Positions 9,235-17,315 of a stretch of 64,000 bases of DNA are shown here, piece by piece. The translations under genes were made by a program, and so were the position numbers. The stretch is from Streptomyces sp. S4.7 (lineage in GTDB: Bacteria; Actinomycetota; Actinomycetes; Streptomycetales; Streptomycetaceae), in NCBI RefSeq assembly GCF_010384365.1, contig NZ_CP048397.1, positions 248,001-312,000 of the forward strand, written 5' to 3'. The stretch's first letter is position 1. Each line of letters opens with the position of its first letter. The notes under the pieces were generated by a model. That model had not been told where the DNA came from. It saw nothing but the letters and a program-made list of their open reading frames with translations, and ran no database searches.

Positions 9235-10946
9235 TTCGCCCCGCACGACCTTTCTTGGGTTCCCTCGCGTGTCCCGGTGTCCGCGGCGGCCGGCGCCGGG
9301 GCGCCGGCGGCCAGGACGGCGAGTTGCCTGCGGTCCGTCTTCCGGTTGGAGTTGAGCGGGAAAGCGTCGAGATGCGTGTAGCGCTTGGGTACGACGGCGA
9401 CGGGCAGCGTCCGGCGCAGTTCCCGGGCCAGTTCGGCCGGTGGGCTCGGACGGCCCGTGTAGAAGATGGCCAGCTCGACCGTGCCGCCGGCCGGTACGGC
9501 GACGGCGACCGCGTCCTGGACTCCGTCGCAGTCGCGCGCCGCGGCCTCGACCTCGGCGAGTTCGATCCGTACGCCGTGGACCTGGACCTGTGAGTCGCCC
9601 CGGCCGAGGTAGTGCAGGACACCGTCGGCGTCACGCCTGACACGGTCGCCGGTGCGGTACCAGCGGTGCCCGTCGCGGTCGAAGAACCGGCCCTCGTCGT
9701 CCTGCGGATCGAGGTATCCGGCCGTCAACTGGGGCCCCGCGATGCAGAGTTCGCCCTCCTCGGAGGTCGAATCAAATCCCGGACCGCCTGTCGGGGCCCG
9801 TTCGCCGTCCGGTGCCAGGAGCAGCACGCCGTGGCCCTCGTGGACGGCGCCGATCGGCACCATGCCGTTGAGCCCGCGGTCCTGGCCCGGTGTCCAGCGG
9901 TGCGCGCTGACGGTGATGGTCAGCTCGGTGGGCCCGTAGAGGTTCTCGATCACGGAGCCGGGTGCGGCGGCGGCCCAGTCGTCGGCGTCCCGGCTGCTCA
10001 GCGCCTCGCCCGCGAAGAAGCTCCAGCGCAGCGTTTCCATGGCGCCGGGGCGCAGCCCGCCCATGCGCCGGACGAGAGCGACGGCGCTCGGTGTGGAGAA
10101 CCAGACGGTCAGGCCGTGTCCGGCGGCGAACGCGGGCATGTCGCGGTAGGCGGCGGCCGGGGGCGGTACGAGTGTGCCGCCGGAGCCCCAGGCGCAGAAG
10201 AGGTCGAACATGCCGCAGTCGAAGTTGAGGTCGAAGTTCTGTGTGAAGACGTCGTCGGGCCCGAAGTCGTAACGCGCGTCGAGCAGCCGGAAGTAGTGGT
10301 CGGTGTTGGCGTGGGTGACCGGCACTCCCTTGGGTCGCCCGGTGGAGCCCGAGGTGAACAGGACGTACGCGACGTCCTGGGGCCGTGCGGGCACGGGCTC
10401 GGCCAGGGCGGCGTCCGCGCGGTACGGGATCCACGGCATCGGGACCGGCCGTATCGCCGCGCCGCCGATGCCTTCGCCGCCGCCGGGCCCCTCGGTGCCG
10501 CCGAGGCCCTCGGTGCCCGCCGTCAGTTCGGTGTGGGCGCGGAAGAGCGCCGGCAGGCGGGCGCCGGCGGCGGCGAGTTCGAGGAGCGCGGGGAGCGAGT
10601 CGTCGTCGGCGATGAGCGCGTCCACCCCGCTCGCCTCGATCATCCGCAGGGTGCGGGCGGCGGGGAACGTCTGCTGGAGCGGCACCGTCGTGACGCCGGT
10701 GTACAGGCCGGCGAGCAGTGTCGGGTAGGCGGAGACGCCCTTGCCGACGAGTACGCCGACCGCGCGGGGTCCGGCGGGCACCGCGGCGAGCAGTGAACCG
10801 GCGAGCCCCAGTGCCCGTTCGTGCAGTTCCCGGTAGGTCAGGGTCCCGTCGCCCGCCCGCACGGCGGGGCTGTCTGCGGAGCGTGCCAGGCCGCGCAGGA
10901 ACCGTCCCGGCAGCGTGGCGTCCGTCGTGAGGGTGATGGTGTCCAC
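9231..10946 (-). CDS. Adenylation enzyme for the protecting amino acid (VinM type)
   Basis: The 571-residue adenylation protein has the core motif LFTSGSTGRPKGVPVTH, a pocket region TQNFDLNFDCGMFDLF, YRTGDRVRRD and a C-terminal NSNRKTDRRQL with the A10 lysine. The FDLNFD...FDLF pattern is that of small-amino-acid (alanine-type) adenylation enzymes. In vicenistatin VinM attaches L-alanine to the amino group of 3-amino-2-methylpropionyl-VinL, which masks the amine during chain growth. That role fits here, since the cluster has a second, VinN-type enzyme and a matching peptidase. An acidic-glycine spacer (around residues 145-165) is unusual. It starts at GTG 10946, 15 bases after the ACP stop. 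The exact amino acid used is not readable by eye. Confidence 0.85.
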   Translation of the reverse strand: MDTITLTTDATLPGRFLRGLARSADSPAVRAGDGTLTYRELHERALGLAGSLLAAVPAGPRAVGVLVGKGVSAYPTLLAGLYTGVTTVPLQQTFPAARTLRMIEASGVDALIADDDSLPALLELAAAGARLPALFRAHTELTAGTEGLGGTEGPGGGEGIGGAAIRPVPMPWIPYRADAALAEPVPARPQDVAYVLFTSGSTGRPKGVPVTHANTDHYFRLLDARYDFGPDDVFTQNFDLNFDCGMFDLFCAWGSGGTLVPPPAAAYRDMPAFAAGHGLTVWFSTPSAVALVRRMGGLRPGAMETLRWSFFAGEALSSRDADDWAAAAPGSVIENLYGPTELTITVSAHRWTPGQDRGLNGMVPIGAVHEGHGVLLLAPDGERAPTGGPGFDSTSEEGELCIAGPQLTAGYLDPQDDEGRFFDRDGHRWYRTGDRVRRDADGVLHYLGRGDSQVQVHGVRIELAEVEAAARDCDGVQDAVAVAVPAGGTVELAIFYTGRPSPPAELARELRRTLPVAVVPKRYTHLDAFPLNSNRKTDRRQLAVLAAGAPAPAAADTGTREGTQERSCGAK

Positions 10947-10961
10947 GGTGGGCCCCCGCCC

Positions 10962-11213
10962 TCAGCCCGCGTCGCGCTGGGTCAGGCTGTCGACGGTCTT
11001 CCAGAGGATGCCGGGGGTCTCGAACGAGCCCATGGTGAGCTCGTCGCCGAGGAAACGGATCTGGTAGGTGTCCTCCAGCGCGCCGAGGAGCTGCACCATG
11101 CCCAGCGAGTCGAGTCCGAGGTCGCGCAGTTTGACGTCGTCGTCGAGCGGCTCGTCGGGGGCCGCGAAGGGGAGGAACTGGCGCAGCAGCGGCGCGAATC
11201 GGTCGTCCTGCAC
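10962..11213 (-). CDS. Free-standing acyl carrier protein for the amino acid starter (VinL type)
   Basis: This is an 83-residue acidic carrier protein. The phosphopantetheine site is LRDLGLDSLGMVQLL, with Ser near residue 36. GTG 11213 has GGAG five bases upstream. It lies between the VinM-type adenylation gene and the discrete acyltransferase, so it should hold the amino acid while it is loaded, decarboxylated and aminoacylated, before transfer to the loading ACP of the first PKS. Its length is normal for discrete ACPs. About 95 bp separate it from the upstream gene, and I see no promoter there. Confidence 0.9.
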   Translation of the reverse strand: MQDDRFAPLLRQFLPFAAPDEPLDDDVKLRDLGLDSLGMVQLLGALEDTYQIRFLGDELTMGSFETPGILWKTVDSLTQRDAG

Positions 11214-11307
11214 GGTGACTCCAAGGTGTCGTGAGGGGTGGTCGTCGTACGGCCGCCCGCAGGGCGGCGCGGTCCCCCGGGCGCTCTCGCTCGGGCGGCG
11301 TTGTCGC

Positions 11308-12306
11308 TCAGGCGGCGCCGACGCGGGTACGGCGTTCGTGCGTGCGGCGGGTGTTCGTGCGGCGCGGCGTCATCGCGGCGCGGGGGTTGGCGGGCACGAC
11401 CTCGAAAGCCTCCGTCGTACGGCCGACCCGGCCGAACAGGTTGTCCGGGCCCGCGACGCAGACGCGGCGGGTGCCGAAGGACCGCAGCCCGTCGATGACG
11501 TCGGGCCAGTTCAGCGGGCGGGTGAAGCTGTCCAGCAGCATCGCCCGCAGGCCGGCCCCGGTCTCCACGAGCGCGCCGTCCTGGTCGGCCACGACCGGCA
11601 GCCGCGGGTCGGCGAAGTCGAGGTCGGACAGGACCTCGCGCTCGACGCGGTCACGGAGCGGGGCGAACGCGGCGCAGTGCATGGGCGGGCGCATGGTGTA
11701 GAGCGAGAGCGCGCCGACGTCGCGCAGCCGGGAGCGGAACCAGTCCACACGGTGTTCGCCGAGCGAGACCATGTAGAAGCCGTCGTCGATGTAGCAGGAG
11801 ATGTCGTGCCACTCCCCCGCGGCGTCGAGGTCGGCGAAGATCGCCGTCAGTCCCTCCTCCGGGGCGCGGACGAAGGACAGCGTGACGATGTCCTGGTGGG
11901 CGTGGCGGAAGTAGTCGTCCATGCATCGCGCGAGTTCGGCGGTCATCCGGATCGCCTCGGCGACGGTGAGCGCGCCGCAGTAGGCGAGGGCCGCCTTCTC
12001 GCCGAAGCTCGGTCCCGTCACCACCGAGGGGACGATGCCCAGTTCCCGCTCCGCCCATCTCGCGGACGCCAGGCAGTTCACCAGGAAGGCGACCTGGGCG
12101 GCCTCCGAGTAGTCGCCCTCCGCCTCGCGGAAGGTGTCCACGAGGGAGTAGCCGAGTACGTCGTCGGCGATCGCGACCAGCTCTCTGGCCTCCGGGTTGA
12201 CCACCATGAAGCGGCCCACGTCCGAGAAGGGCGACGGCCCCATGCCGGGGAACACCATGGCGGTGGCGTCCGGGCCGGCCGTGCCGTCGTTCGCTGTGCT
12301 TTTCAT
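11308..12306 (-). CDS. Discrete acyltransferase moving the dipeptidyl starter to the PKS (VinK type)
   Basis: The 332-residue malonyl-transferase-fold protein has nucleophile Ser100 in GPSFGEKA and the partner His210 in MRPPMHCAAF. The usual extender-AT signatures (GHSIGE, HAFH) are absent, which argues against malonyl-CoA as substrate. VinK-type enzymes move the aminoacyl-beta-aminoacyl group from the free ACP to the loading ACP at the start of the first PKS, and both partners are present here. ATG 12306 follows AGGGGAGGCC. The Arg/Thr-rich tail after about residue 310 is beyond the fold and looks disordered. Confidence 0.88.
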   Translation of the reverse strand: MKSTANDGTAGPDATAMVFPGMGPSPFSDVGRFMVVNPEARELVAIADDVLGYSLVDTFREAEGDYSEAAQVAFLVNCLASARWAERELGIVPSVVTGPSFGEKAALAYCGALTVAEAIRMTAELARCMDDYFRHAHQDIVTLSFVRAPEEGLTAIFADLDAAGEWHDISCYIDDGFYMVSLGEHRVDWFRSRLRDVGALSLYTMRPPMHCAAFAPLRDRVEREVLSDLDFADPRLPVVADQDGALVETGAGLRAMLLDSFTRPLNWPDVIDGLRSFGTRRVCVAGPDNLFGRVGRTTEAFEVVPANPRAAMTPRRTNTRRTHERRTRVGAA

Positions 12307-12379
12307 GGCCTCCCCTTGCCGGGCGCGCGTCGAAGCGCGTACCGGATCGTGTGATGGGTCGGGACGCCGCGCCGCCGCT

Positions 12380-13285
12380 CTACAGACTCTTCAGGAAGTC
12401 GACCATCACCTCGGTGAACCGCTCGGGTTCCTCCAGGTGCGGCAGATGGCTCGACTCCTCGAAGATCTCCCAGCGCGCGCCGGGGACCAGGTCGGCGTAG
12501 GGCCGCATGACGGCGGGCGTCGCCTCGTCGTGCCGGCCGCCGATCAGCAGGGTCGGGGTCCTGATCCGGTGCAGATCGTCGATGATCGACCAGTCGCGCA
12601 GGGTCCCGATGACATGGAACTCGTTCGGCCCGTTCATCGTGTGGTAGACGGTCGGATCGTTGTAGATCTCCATGAACGAGGACAGGAAGTCCTGCGGCCA
12701 CGGCTGGATCCGGCACACATGGCGGTCGTAGAAGACCCGCATGGCGGCGAAGTACTCGTCGGTGTCGGTGGTGCCCGCCGCCTCGTGGCGCAGCAGGGTC
12801 TCCTGCACCTCGGGTGGCAACCCGGCCCGCAGCGCCGCCATTTCGCTGAGCCACAGCGGCATGGAGGCGGGTGCGTTGGCGACGACGAGTCCGCGCAGCC
12901 CGGCCGGGTTCGTCATCGCGTGCGACGCGGCGAGCGGGCCGCCCCAGGACTGGCCGAACAGGACGTAGTCGTCGGCGACGCCGAGCCGGTCGACGAGGTT
13001 GTCGAGTTCGGCGAGGAAGAGGTCCACCGTCCAGAAGCCAGCGTCTTTGCCGGGGAGATGGGTGGATCCGCCGTTGCCGAGCTGGTCGTAGTGGACGACG
13101 GGCCAGCCCTCGTCGGCGAGGGCCGCCAGGGCGAGCAGATAGTCGTGCGTGCTGCCGGGGCCGCCGTGCACGGCGACGAGCGCGGGCCGGCCTGCCTTGA
13201 GGTCACCGGTCACGCGGTACCAGGTGCGGTACTGCCGGAAGGGGACTGTGCCCTTGTCGCTGGGATCCGGTGACACGGTGAGCAC
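12380..13285 (-). CDS. Proline iminopeptidase-like alpha/beta hydrolase removing the N-terminal aminoacyl mask (VinJ type)
   Basis: The 301-residue alpha/beta hydrolase belongs to the proline iminopeptidase group. It has the oxyanion motif HGGPGS (about 40-45), nucleophile Ser113 in FGQSWGG, Asp253 in GGRHDEAT and His280 in SSHLPHLEEP, so the triad is complete. VinJ cuts the terminal amino acid from the finished chain and so frees the amine that closes the lactam. That substrate is inferred from the neighbours. It is the first gene of the leftward starter operon, and the shared-layout promoter lies about 50-95 bp upstream. Start is GTG 13285; a GTG nine bases downstream is also possible. Confidence 0.9.
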   Translation of the reverse strand: MLTVSPDPSDKGTVPFRQYRTWYRVTGDLKAGRPALVAVHGGPGSTHDYLLALAALADEGWPVVHYDQLGNGGSTHLPGKDAGFWTVDLFLAELDNLVDRLGVADDYVLFGQSWGGPLAASHAMTNPAGLRGLVVANAPASMPLWLSEMAALRAGLPPEVQETLLRHEAAGTTDTDEYFAAMRVFYDRHVCRIQPWPQDFLSSFMEIYNDPTVYHTMNGPNEFHVIGTLRDWSIIDDLHRIRTPTLLIGGRHDEATPAVMRPYADLVPGARWEIFEESSHLPHLEEPERFTEVMVDFLKSL

Positions 13286-13333
13286 CCCGTTCCAGTTGTC
13301 TGAGTGGGGACCACGGAGGCGTGATCGGGATCG

Positions 13334-13380
13334 ACGCTAACCCCGCCGCGGGGCTGATCTGGACCCCCTAACCGCCCCTA
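13334..13380 (-). promoter_or_regulatory. Promoter of the starter-unit operon with tandem G-run repeats
   Basis: On the minus strand TAGGGG (13375-13380) and TAGGGGG (13364-13370) begin 10 bp apart. They are followed by 24 bp and TAGCGT (13334-13339), a TANNNT -10-like box. It points at the hydrolase gene starting at 13285. No consensus -35 is seen, which suits an activator-dependent promoter. The 404-bp gap 13286-13689 holds this promoter and its divergent partner, and nothing else I can identify. Confidence 0.65.
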
Positions 13381-13467
13381 CCGGACCGGGGCGGTCGGGG
13401 CCGTCCACCGGCCGGTGTGTGGGCGGCCGGTGGCGCCTTCGTCCCTGGTCCGGGACCGGACAACCGG

Positions 13468-13514
13468 CAGGGGGAGGTAGGGGGGTTCGGCGGTCACGGG
13501 GGGCGGATTACTGT
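13468..13514 (+). promoter_or_regulatory. Promoter of the P450 operon with tandem G-run repeats
   Basis: On the plus strand CAGGGGG (from 13468) and TAGGGGG (13478-13484) begin 10 bp apart. They are followed by 24 bp and TACTGT (13509-13514). The spacing is identical to that of the divergent starter-operon promoter. The 5' leader would be about 170 bases to ATG 13690, long for this cluster; I see no structured element in it. Confidence 0.6.
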
Positions 13515-13689
13515 GCGGGAGGCGGCCGGGCCGGACACCGAGCACCGCCGGATCCGGGCCCAGGCTCCCGCCGTCGTGGGGCGTGTGGACCGCTCTCCCC
13601 CGGAGCGTCACGCGCTCCGCGGACACGTGCCGCGACCGCCGACGGGTCCGCGCCCGCCACCACCCACGTACCGAGTTCGAGAGGGCACC

Positions 13690-14913
13690 ATGAACCCTGC
13701 CGACCGTGCCGGCGAGGCCGAGCACCCGCCGTTCCCCATGACCCGCGCCTGCCCCTTCGCACCGCCCGCCCGCTACGCCGAACTGCGCGAGAACGAGCCC
13801 GTCTCGCGGGCGTCCCTGAAGGTGAACGGCAAGCCGGCCTGGCTGATCACGCGGCACGACCATGTGAAGCAGATCCTGAGTGACTCGCGGGTCAGCGCCA
13901 ACCTGAAGCTGCCGGGCTATCCGCTCCAGGTCCCGGTGCCCGACGAGATGCTCCAGGCGGTGCCGCTGACGTTCCTGTCCATGGATCCGCCGGACCACAC
14001 CGTCCAACGGCGCATGCTCGCGCCCGAGTTCAGCCTGCGCCAGATGCGGGCGATGCGGCCCCGGGTGCAGGAGATCGTGGACGAGCGTGTCGACGCGATG
14101 CTGGCGGCCGGAGGCCCCGTCGACCTGGTCGCGGCGCTCGCCCTGCCCGTACCGTCGCTCGTCATCTGCGAACTGCTCGGCGTGCCCTACGAGGACCACG
14201 GCCGGTTCGAGCACTGGGCGTGGCAGATCATGAACCACGAGATCAGCGACGAGGAGCGCGGCGCCGCGCACTACGAGCTCGACAAGTACGTCGACGGGTT
14301 GGTCACCCTGAAGGAGTCCGAGCCGGGCGACGACATGATCAGCCGGCTGATCGCGCTGAACCGCGCCGAGCCGGCCGTCGAGCACTCCGACATCGTGAGC
14401 ATGGCGCGGCTGATGCTGGTCACGGGCCACGAGACGACGGCGAACATGATCGCCCTCGGCATGCTCGCCCTGCTCGAACACCCGGAGCAGCTCGCCGCGG
14501 TGCGTGACGAACCGGCTCTCCTGCCGCAGGCGGTCGAGGAGTTGCTGCGTTTCTTCAGCATCTCCGACGCGGGCACCGCGCGCGTGGCGAAGGAGGACAT
14601 CGAGATCGGCGGCACGGTGATCCGCGCGGGTGAGGGCATCATGCCGCTGAACAACTCCGCGAACCACGACGAGAACGTCTTCCCCGACGCCGACACCCTC
14701 GACGTGCGCCGGTCGACGCGCAGCCATCTCGCCTTCGGCTACGGCGTGCACCAGTGCATCGGGCAGAACCTGGCACGTCTGGAGCTGGAGGTCGTCTACG
14801 ACACGCTCCTGCGCCGGATCCCCGGTCTGCGTCTGGAGAAGCCGGCCGACGAGCTGCGCTACAAGGACGACGCGATCGTGTGGGGTCTGTACGAACTCCC
14901 GGTGAGCTGGTAG
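13690..14913 (+). CDS. Cytochrome P450, CYP105-like, first of a tandem pair
   Basis: The 407-residue soluble P450 has the I-helix oxygen motif VTGHETTAN, the ExxR motif in EELLRFF and the heme loop FGYGVHQCIG with ligand Cys356. The N-terminal MTRACPFAPPARYAELR is typical of the CYP105 family. It would oxidise the macrolactam or an intermediate, taking electrons from the ferredoxin encoded two genes on. ATG 13690 follows a GAGAGGG ribosome-binding site. It is very similar to the next gene, including 62 identical bases (14113-14174), so the pair arose by duplication. Which carbon it oxidises cannot be read from sequence. Confidence 0.95.
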   Translation: MNPADRAGEAEHPPFPMTRACPFAPPARYAELRENEPVSRASLKVNGKPAWLITRHDHVKQILSDSRVSANLKLPGYPLQVPVPDEMLQAVPLTFLSMDPPDHTVQRRMLAPEFSLRQMRAMRPRVQEIVDERVDAMLAAGGPVDLVAALALPVPSLVICELLGVPYEDHGRFEHWAWQIMNHEISDEERGAAHYELDKYVDGLVTLKESEPGDDMISRLIALNRAEPAVEHSDIVSMARLMLVTGHETTANMIALGMLALLEHPEQLAAVRDEPALLPQAVEELLRFFSISDAGTARVAKEDIEIGGTVIRAGEGIMPLNNSANHDENVFPDADTLDVRRSTRSHLAFGYGVHQCIGQNLARLELEVVYDTLLRRIPGLRLEKPADELRYKDDAIVWGLYELPVSW

Positions 14914-15002
14914 CCGCCTCGGGGCGTGTCCTGAGAGTCCCGTGCGGCCGAGCGGGCCGTACGGAGCGAGCCAGACCCAGAGCGACTGCCAGAGAGGGCA
15001 CC

Positions 15003-16232
15003 ATGACCCAGTCAGCCGACCGGAGCGCGGACACGACCGCCCTGCCGGAGTTCCCGATGCGCCGCGCCTGTCCCTTCGCGCCGCCGGAGGAGTACGCGAA
15101 GCTGCGCACGGGTGAACCCGTCTCGCGCGCCGCGCTCAAGGTGAACGGCAAGCCGACGTGGCTGCTCACGCGCCACGACCACGTCCGCAAGGTCCTCGGG
15201 GACGCGCGGGCGAGTTCGAATCTCAGACTGCCGGGATATCCGCACCAGTTCCACATCCCGGAGGAGATGCTCCAGCACATCCGGCTGATGCTGCTGTCGA
15301 TGGATCCTCCGGAGCACACCGCCCAGCGGAGCATGCTGCTCTCGGAGTTCACGGCGCGCAAGGCCAGGGAGATGCGTCCCCGGATCCAGCAGCTGGTGGA
15401 CGAGCGGATCGACGCGATGCTGGCCGCCGGCGGCCCCGTCGACCTGGTCGCGGCGCTCGCCCTGCCCGTACCGTCGCTCGTCATCTGCGAACTACTGGGC
15501 GTGCCGTACGACGACCACGCCAAGTTCGAGGAGTGGTCGGCGCGGCTGATGAACCGAGACCTCAGCCAGGAGGAGTACGGCGCGGCCGTGGCCACGCTCG
15601 ACGGCTATCTGGACAAGCTCGTGACCCGCAAGGAGAGCGAGCCGGGCGACGACCTGCTCAGCCGGTTCATCGAGAAGAACCGCGTCACCGAGGCGTGCGA
15701 CCACCTCGACATCGTGACGATGGCCAGGCTCATGCTGGTCGGCGGGCACGAGACGACGGCGAACATGATCGCCCTGGGTGTCCTGGCGCTGCTCGAACAC
15801 CCCGACCAGCTCGCCGCGGTCAGGGACGAGCCCGGGCTGATGCCGAAGGCAGTCGAGGAGCTGCTGCGTTTCTTCTCCATCTCCGATTCGGGCACGGCCA
15901 GGGTCGCGGTCGAGGACATCGACCTGGACGGCACGGTGATCCGCGCGGGTGAGGGCATCATGGCGCTCAACAACGCCGCGAACCACGACGAGAACGTCTT
16001 CCCGGACCCCGACACCCTCGATGTGCGGCGCGACGCGCGCGGCCATCTCGCCTTCGGTTTCGGTATCCACCAGTGCATCGGGCAGAACCTCGCGCGGGTG
16101 GAGCTGGAGGTGGTCTACGAGACCCTGTTCCGCCGGATTCCCGGGCTGCGGACGGCCGCGCCGGTGGACTCCCTGCCGTTCAAGGACGACGCGATGGTCT
16201 ACGGCGTCTACGAGCTGCCCGTCACCTGGTGA
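15003..16232 (+). CDS. Cytochrome P450, CYP105-like, second of a tandem pair
   Basis: The 409-residue paralogue of the preceding P450 has VGGHETTAN in the I helix, EELLRFF for ExxR and FGFGIHQCIG with ligand Cys358. The two differ most in the B-C loop (LPGYPHQFHIPEEM here versus LPGYPLQVPVPDEM) and in the F-G region (WSARLMNRDLSQ versus WAWQIMNHEISD). These line the substrate pocket, so the two probably act at different positions or in sequence. The leader repeats the GAGAGGGCACC-ATGA start context of its partner. It is in one operon with the ferredoxin 28 bp downstream. Confidence 0.95.
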   Translation: MTQSADRSADTTALPEFPMRRACPFAPPEEYAKLRTGEPVSRAALKVNGKPTWLLTRHDHVRKVLGDARASSNLRLPGYPHQFHIPEEMLQHIRLMLLSMDPPEHTAQRSMLLSEFTARKAREMRPRIQQLVDERIDAMLAAGGPVDLVAALALPVPSLVICELLGVPYDDHAKFEEWSARLMNRDLSQEEYGAAVATLDGYLDKLVTRKESEPGDDLLSRFIEKNRVTEACDHLDIVTMARLMLVGGHETTANMIALGVLALLEHPDQLAAVRDEPGLMPKAVEELLRFFSISDSGTARVAVEDIDLDGTVIRAGEGIMALNNAANHDENVFPDPDTLDVRRDARGHLAFGFGIHQCIGQNLARVELEVVYETLFRRIPGLRTAAPVDSLPFKDDAMVYGVYELPVTW

Positions 16233-16260
16233 CGGGTCACCCATTTCGAGGAGGACAGCG

Positions 16261-16452
16261 ATGCGCGTCCATATCGACCGCGACAGGTGCACCGGCTCCG
16301 GCCAGTGCGCGCTGCTCGTCCCGGAGGTCTTCGACCAGGGGGAGGACGGTCTGACCCTGCTCCTGACGGAGGAGCCGCCGGAGGACAGTTACGAGGACGT
16401 GCTCCAGGCGTCCCTCACCTGTCCGACGCAAGTCATCAGCGTCACCGACTGA
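16261..16452 (+). CDS. 3Fe-4S ferredoxin, electron donor to the P450s
   Basis: The 63-residue ferredoxin has cysteines at 10, 16 and 54 (CTGSGQC and LTCPTQVI). The position that would carry the extra cysteine of a 4Fe-4S centre is Gly/Ser, which gives the 3Fe-4S type that serves actinomycete CYP105 enzymes. It is highly acidic. It starts at ATG 16261 with GAGGAG upstream, directly after the second P450. No ferredoxin reductase is in the window, so a housekeeping one must supply electrons. Confidence 0.93.
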   Translation: MRVHIDRDRCTGSGQCALLVPEVFDQGEDGLTLLLTEEPPEDSYEDVLQASLTCPTQVISVTD

Positions 16453-16471
16453 CGAGCGAAGGAATCCCGTC

Positions 16472-17233
16472 ATGACCGGCACGACCGACGACACCTGGAT
16501 ACGTGTTCCGCACCGCAACCCCGACAGCGGGACCCGGCTGGTGTGTCTGCCGCACGCGGGCGGCGCGGCGTCGTACTACTTCCCGATGTCGGCCGCCCTG
16601 GCCCCGGACGTCGAGGTTCTCTCCGTGCAGTATCCGGGGCGCCACGACCGGCGCCACGAGCGGCCGGTGGACGATCTGCACCTGCTCGCGGACCGGATCG
16701 CCGAGGCGCTGGGGCCGTGGACCGACCGGCCGTTCGCGCTGTTCGGCCACAGTTACGGGGCGCTGCTGGGATACGAGGTGGCGCGCCGGCTCCGCGCGGC
16801 GGAGCATCGTCCGCTCGCGCTGTTCGTCTCGGGGCGCCGCGCGCCGTCGACGCACCGGGACGAGCGGCTGCATCTGAAGCCGGACGCGTCGCTGATCGCC
16901 GAACTCAAGTCGCTGGACGGCACGGTGGGGAAGCTGCTGGACAACGAGGAGATCATCGCGATGGTCATGCCGGCGTTGCGGGCGGACTACCGGGCGGTGG
17001 AGACGTACGTCCACGGGCCGGGGCCCGAACTCGACATCCCCGTCGTCGCGTTCCTCGGTGACGACGACCCGAAGGTCACCTCACAGGAGGCGGCCCGCTG
17101 GCGCGACCACACCACGGCGGACTTCTCCCTGGAGATCTTCCCCGGCGGCCACTTCTATCTGGCCGAACGGTGGAAGGAGGTGACGAGCAGTCTGCGGCGG
17201 CGGCTCGACGGGGTGGTGCACAGCACGACGTGA
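16472..17233 (+). CDS. Type II (editing) thioesterase
   Basis: The 253-residue alpha/beta hydrolase is of the discrete PKS/NRPS thioesterase family. The N-terminal LVCLPHAGGAASYY matches the family, the nucleophile is Ser94 in FGHSYGALLG, the acid lies in FLGDDDPKV and the histidine in PGGHFYLAE. These enzymes free stalled PKS carrier domains by hydrolysing aberrant acyl groups. It is the last gene of the rightward P450 operon and ends just before a strong terminator. Confidence 0.94.
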   Translation: MTGTTDDTWIRVPHRNPDSGTRLVCLPHAGGAASYYFPMSAALAPDVEVLSVQYPGRHDRRHERPVDDLHLLADRIAEALGPWTDRPFALFGHSYGALLGYEVARRLRAAEHRPLALFVSGRRAPSTHRDERLHLKPDASLIAELKSLDGTVGKLLDNEEIIAMVMPALRADYRAVETYVHGPGPELDIPVVAFLGDDDPKVTSQEAARWRDHTTADFSLEIFPGGHFYLAERWKEVTSSLRRRLDGVVHSTT

Positions 17234-17250
17234 CACAGCGACGAGGAGGG

Positions 17251-17298
17251 GAAAGGCCCTCTGTGACCGGTGCGTTCACCGGCCACAGAGGGCCTTTC
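17251..17298. terminator. Strong hairpin terminator between convergent operons
   Basis: Fifteen perfectly paired bases (GAAAGGCCCTCTGTG at 17251-17265 with 17284-17298) are extended by an inner CCGGTG/CACCGG stem with a CGTT loop (17267-17282). The outer A-tract and T-tract make it usable in both directions. It should end both the P450-thioesterase operon and the leftward ABC-kinase-regulator operon. Confidence 0.88.
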
Positions 17299-17315
17299 GC
17301 TGTGCCGATGACGTG

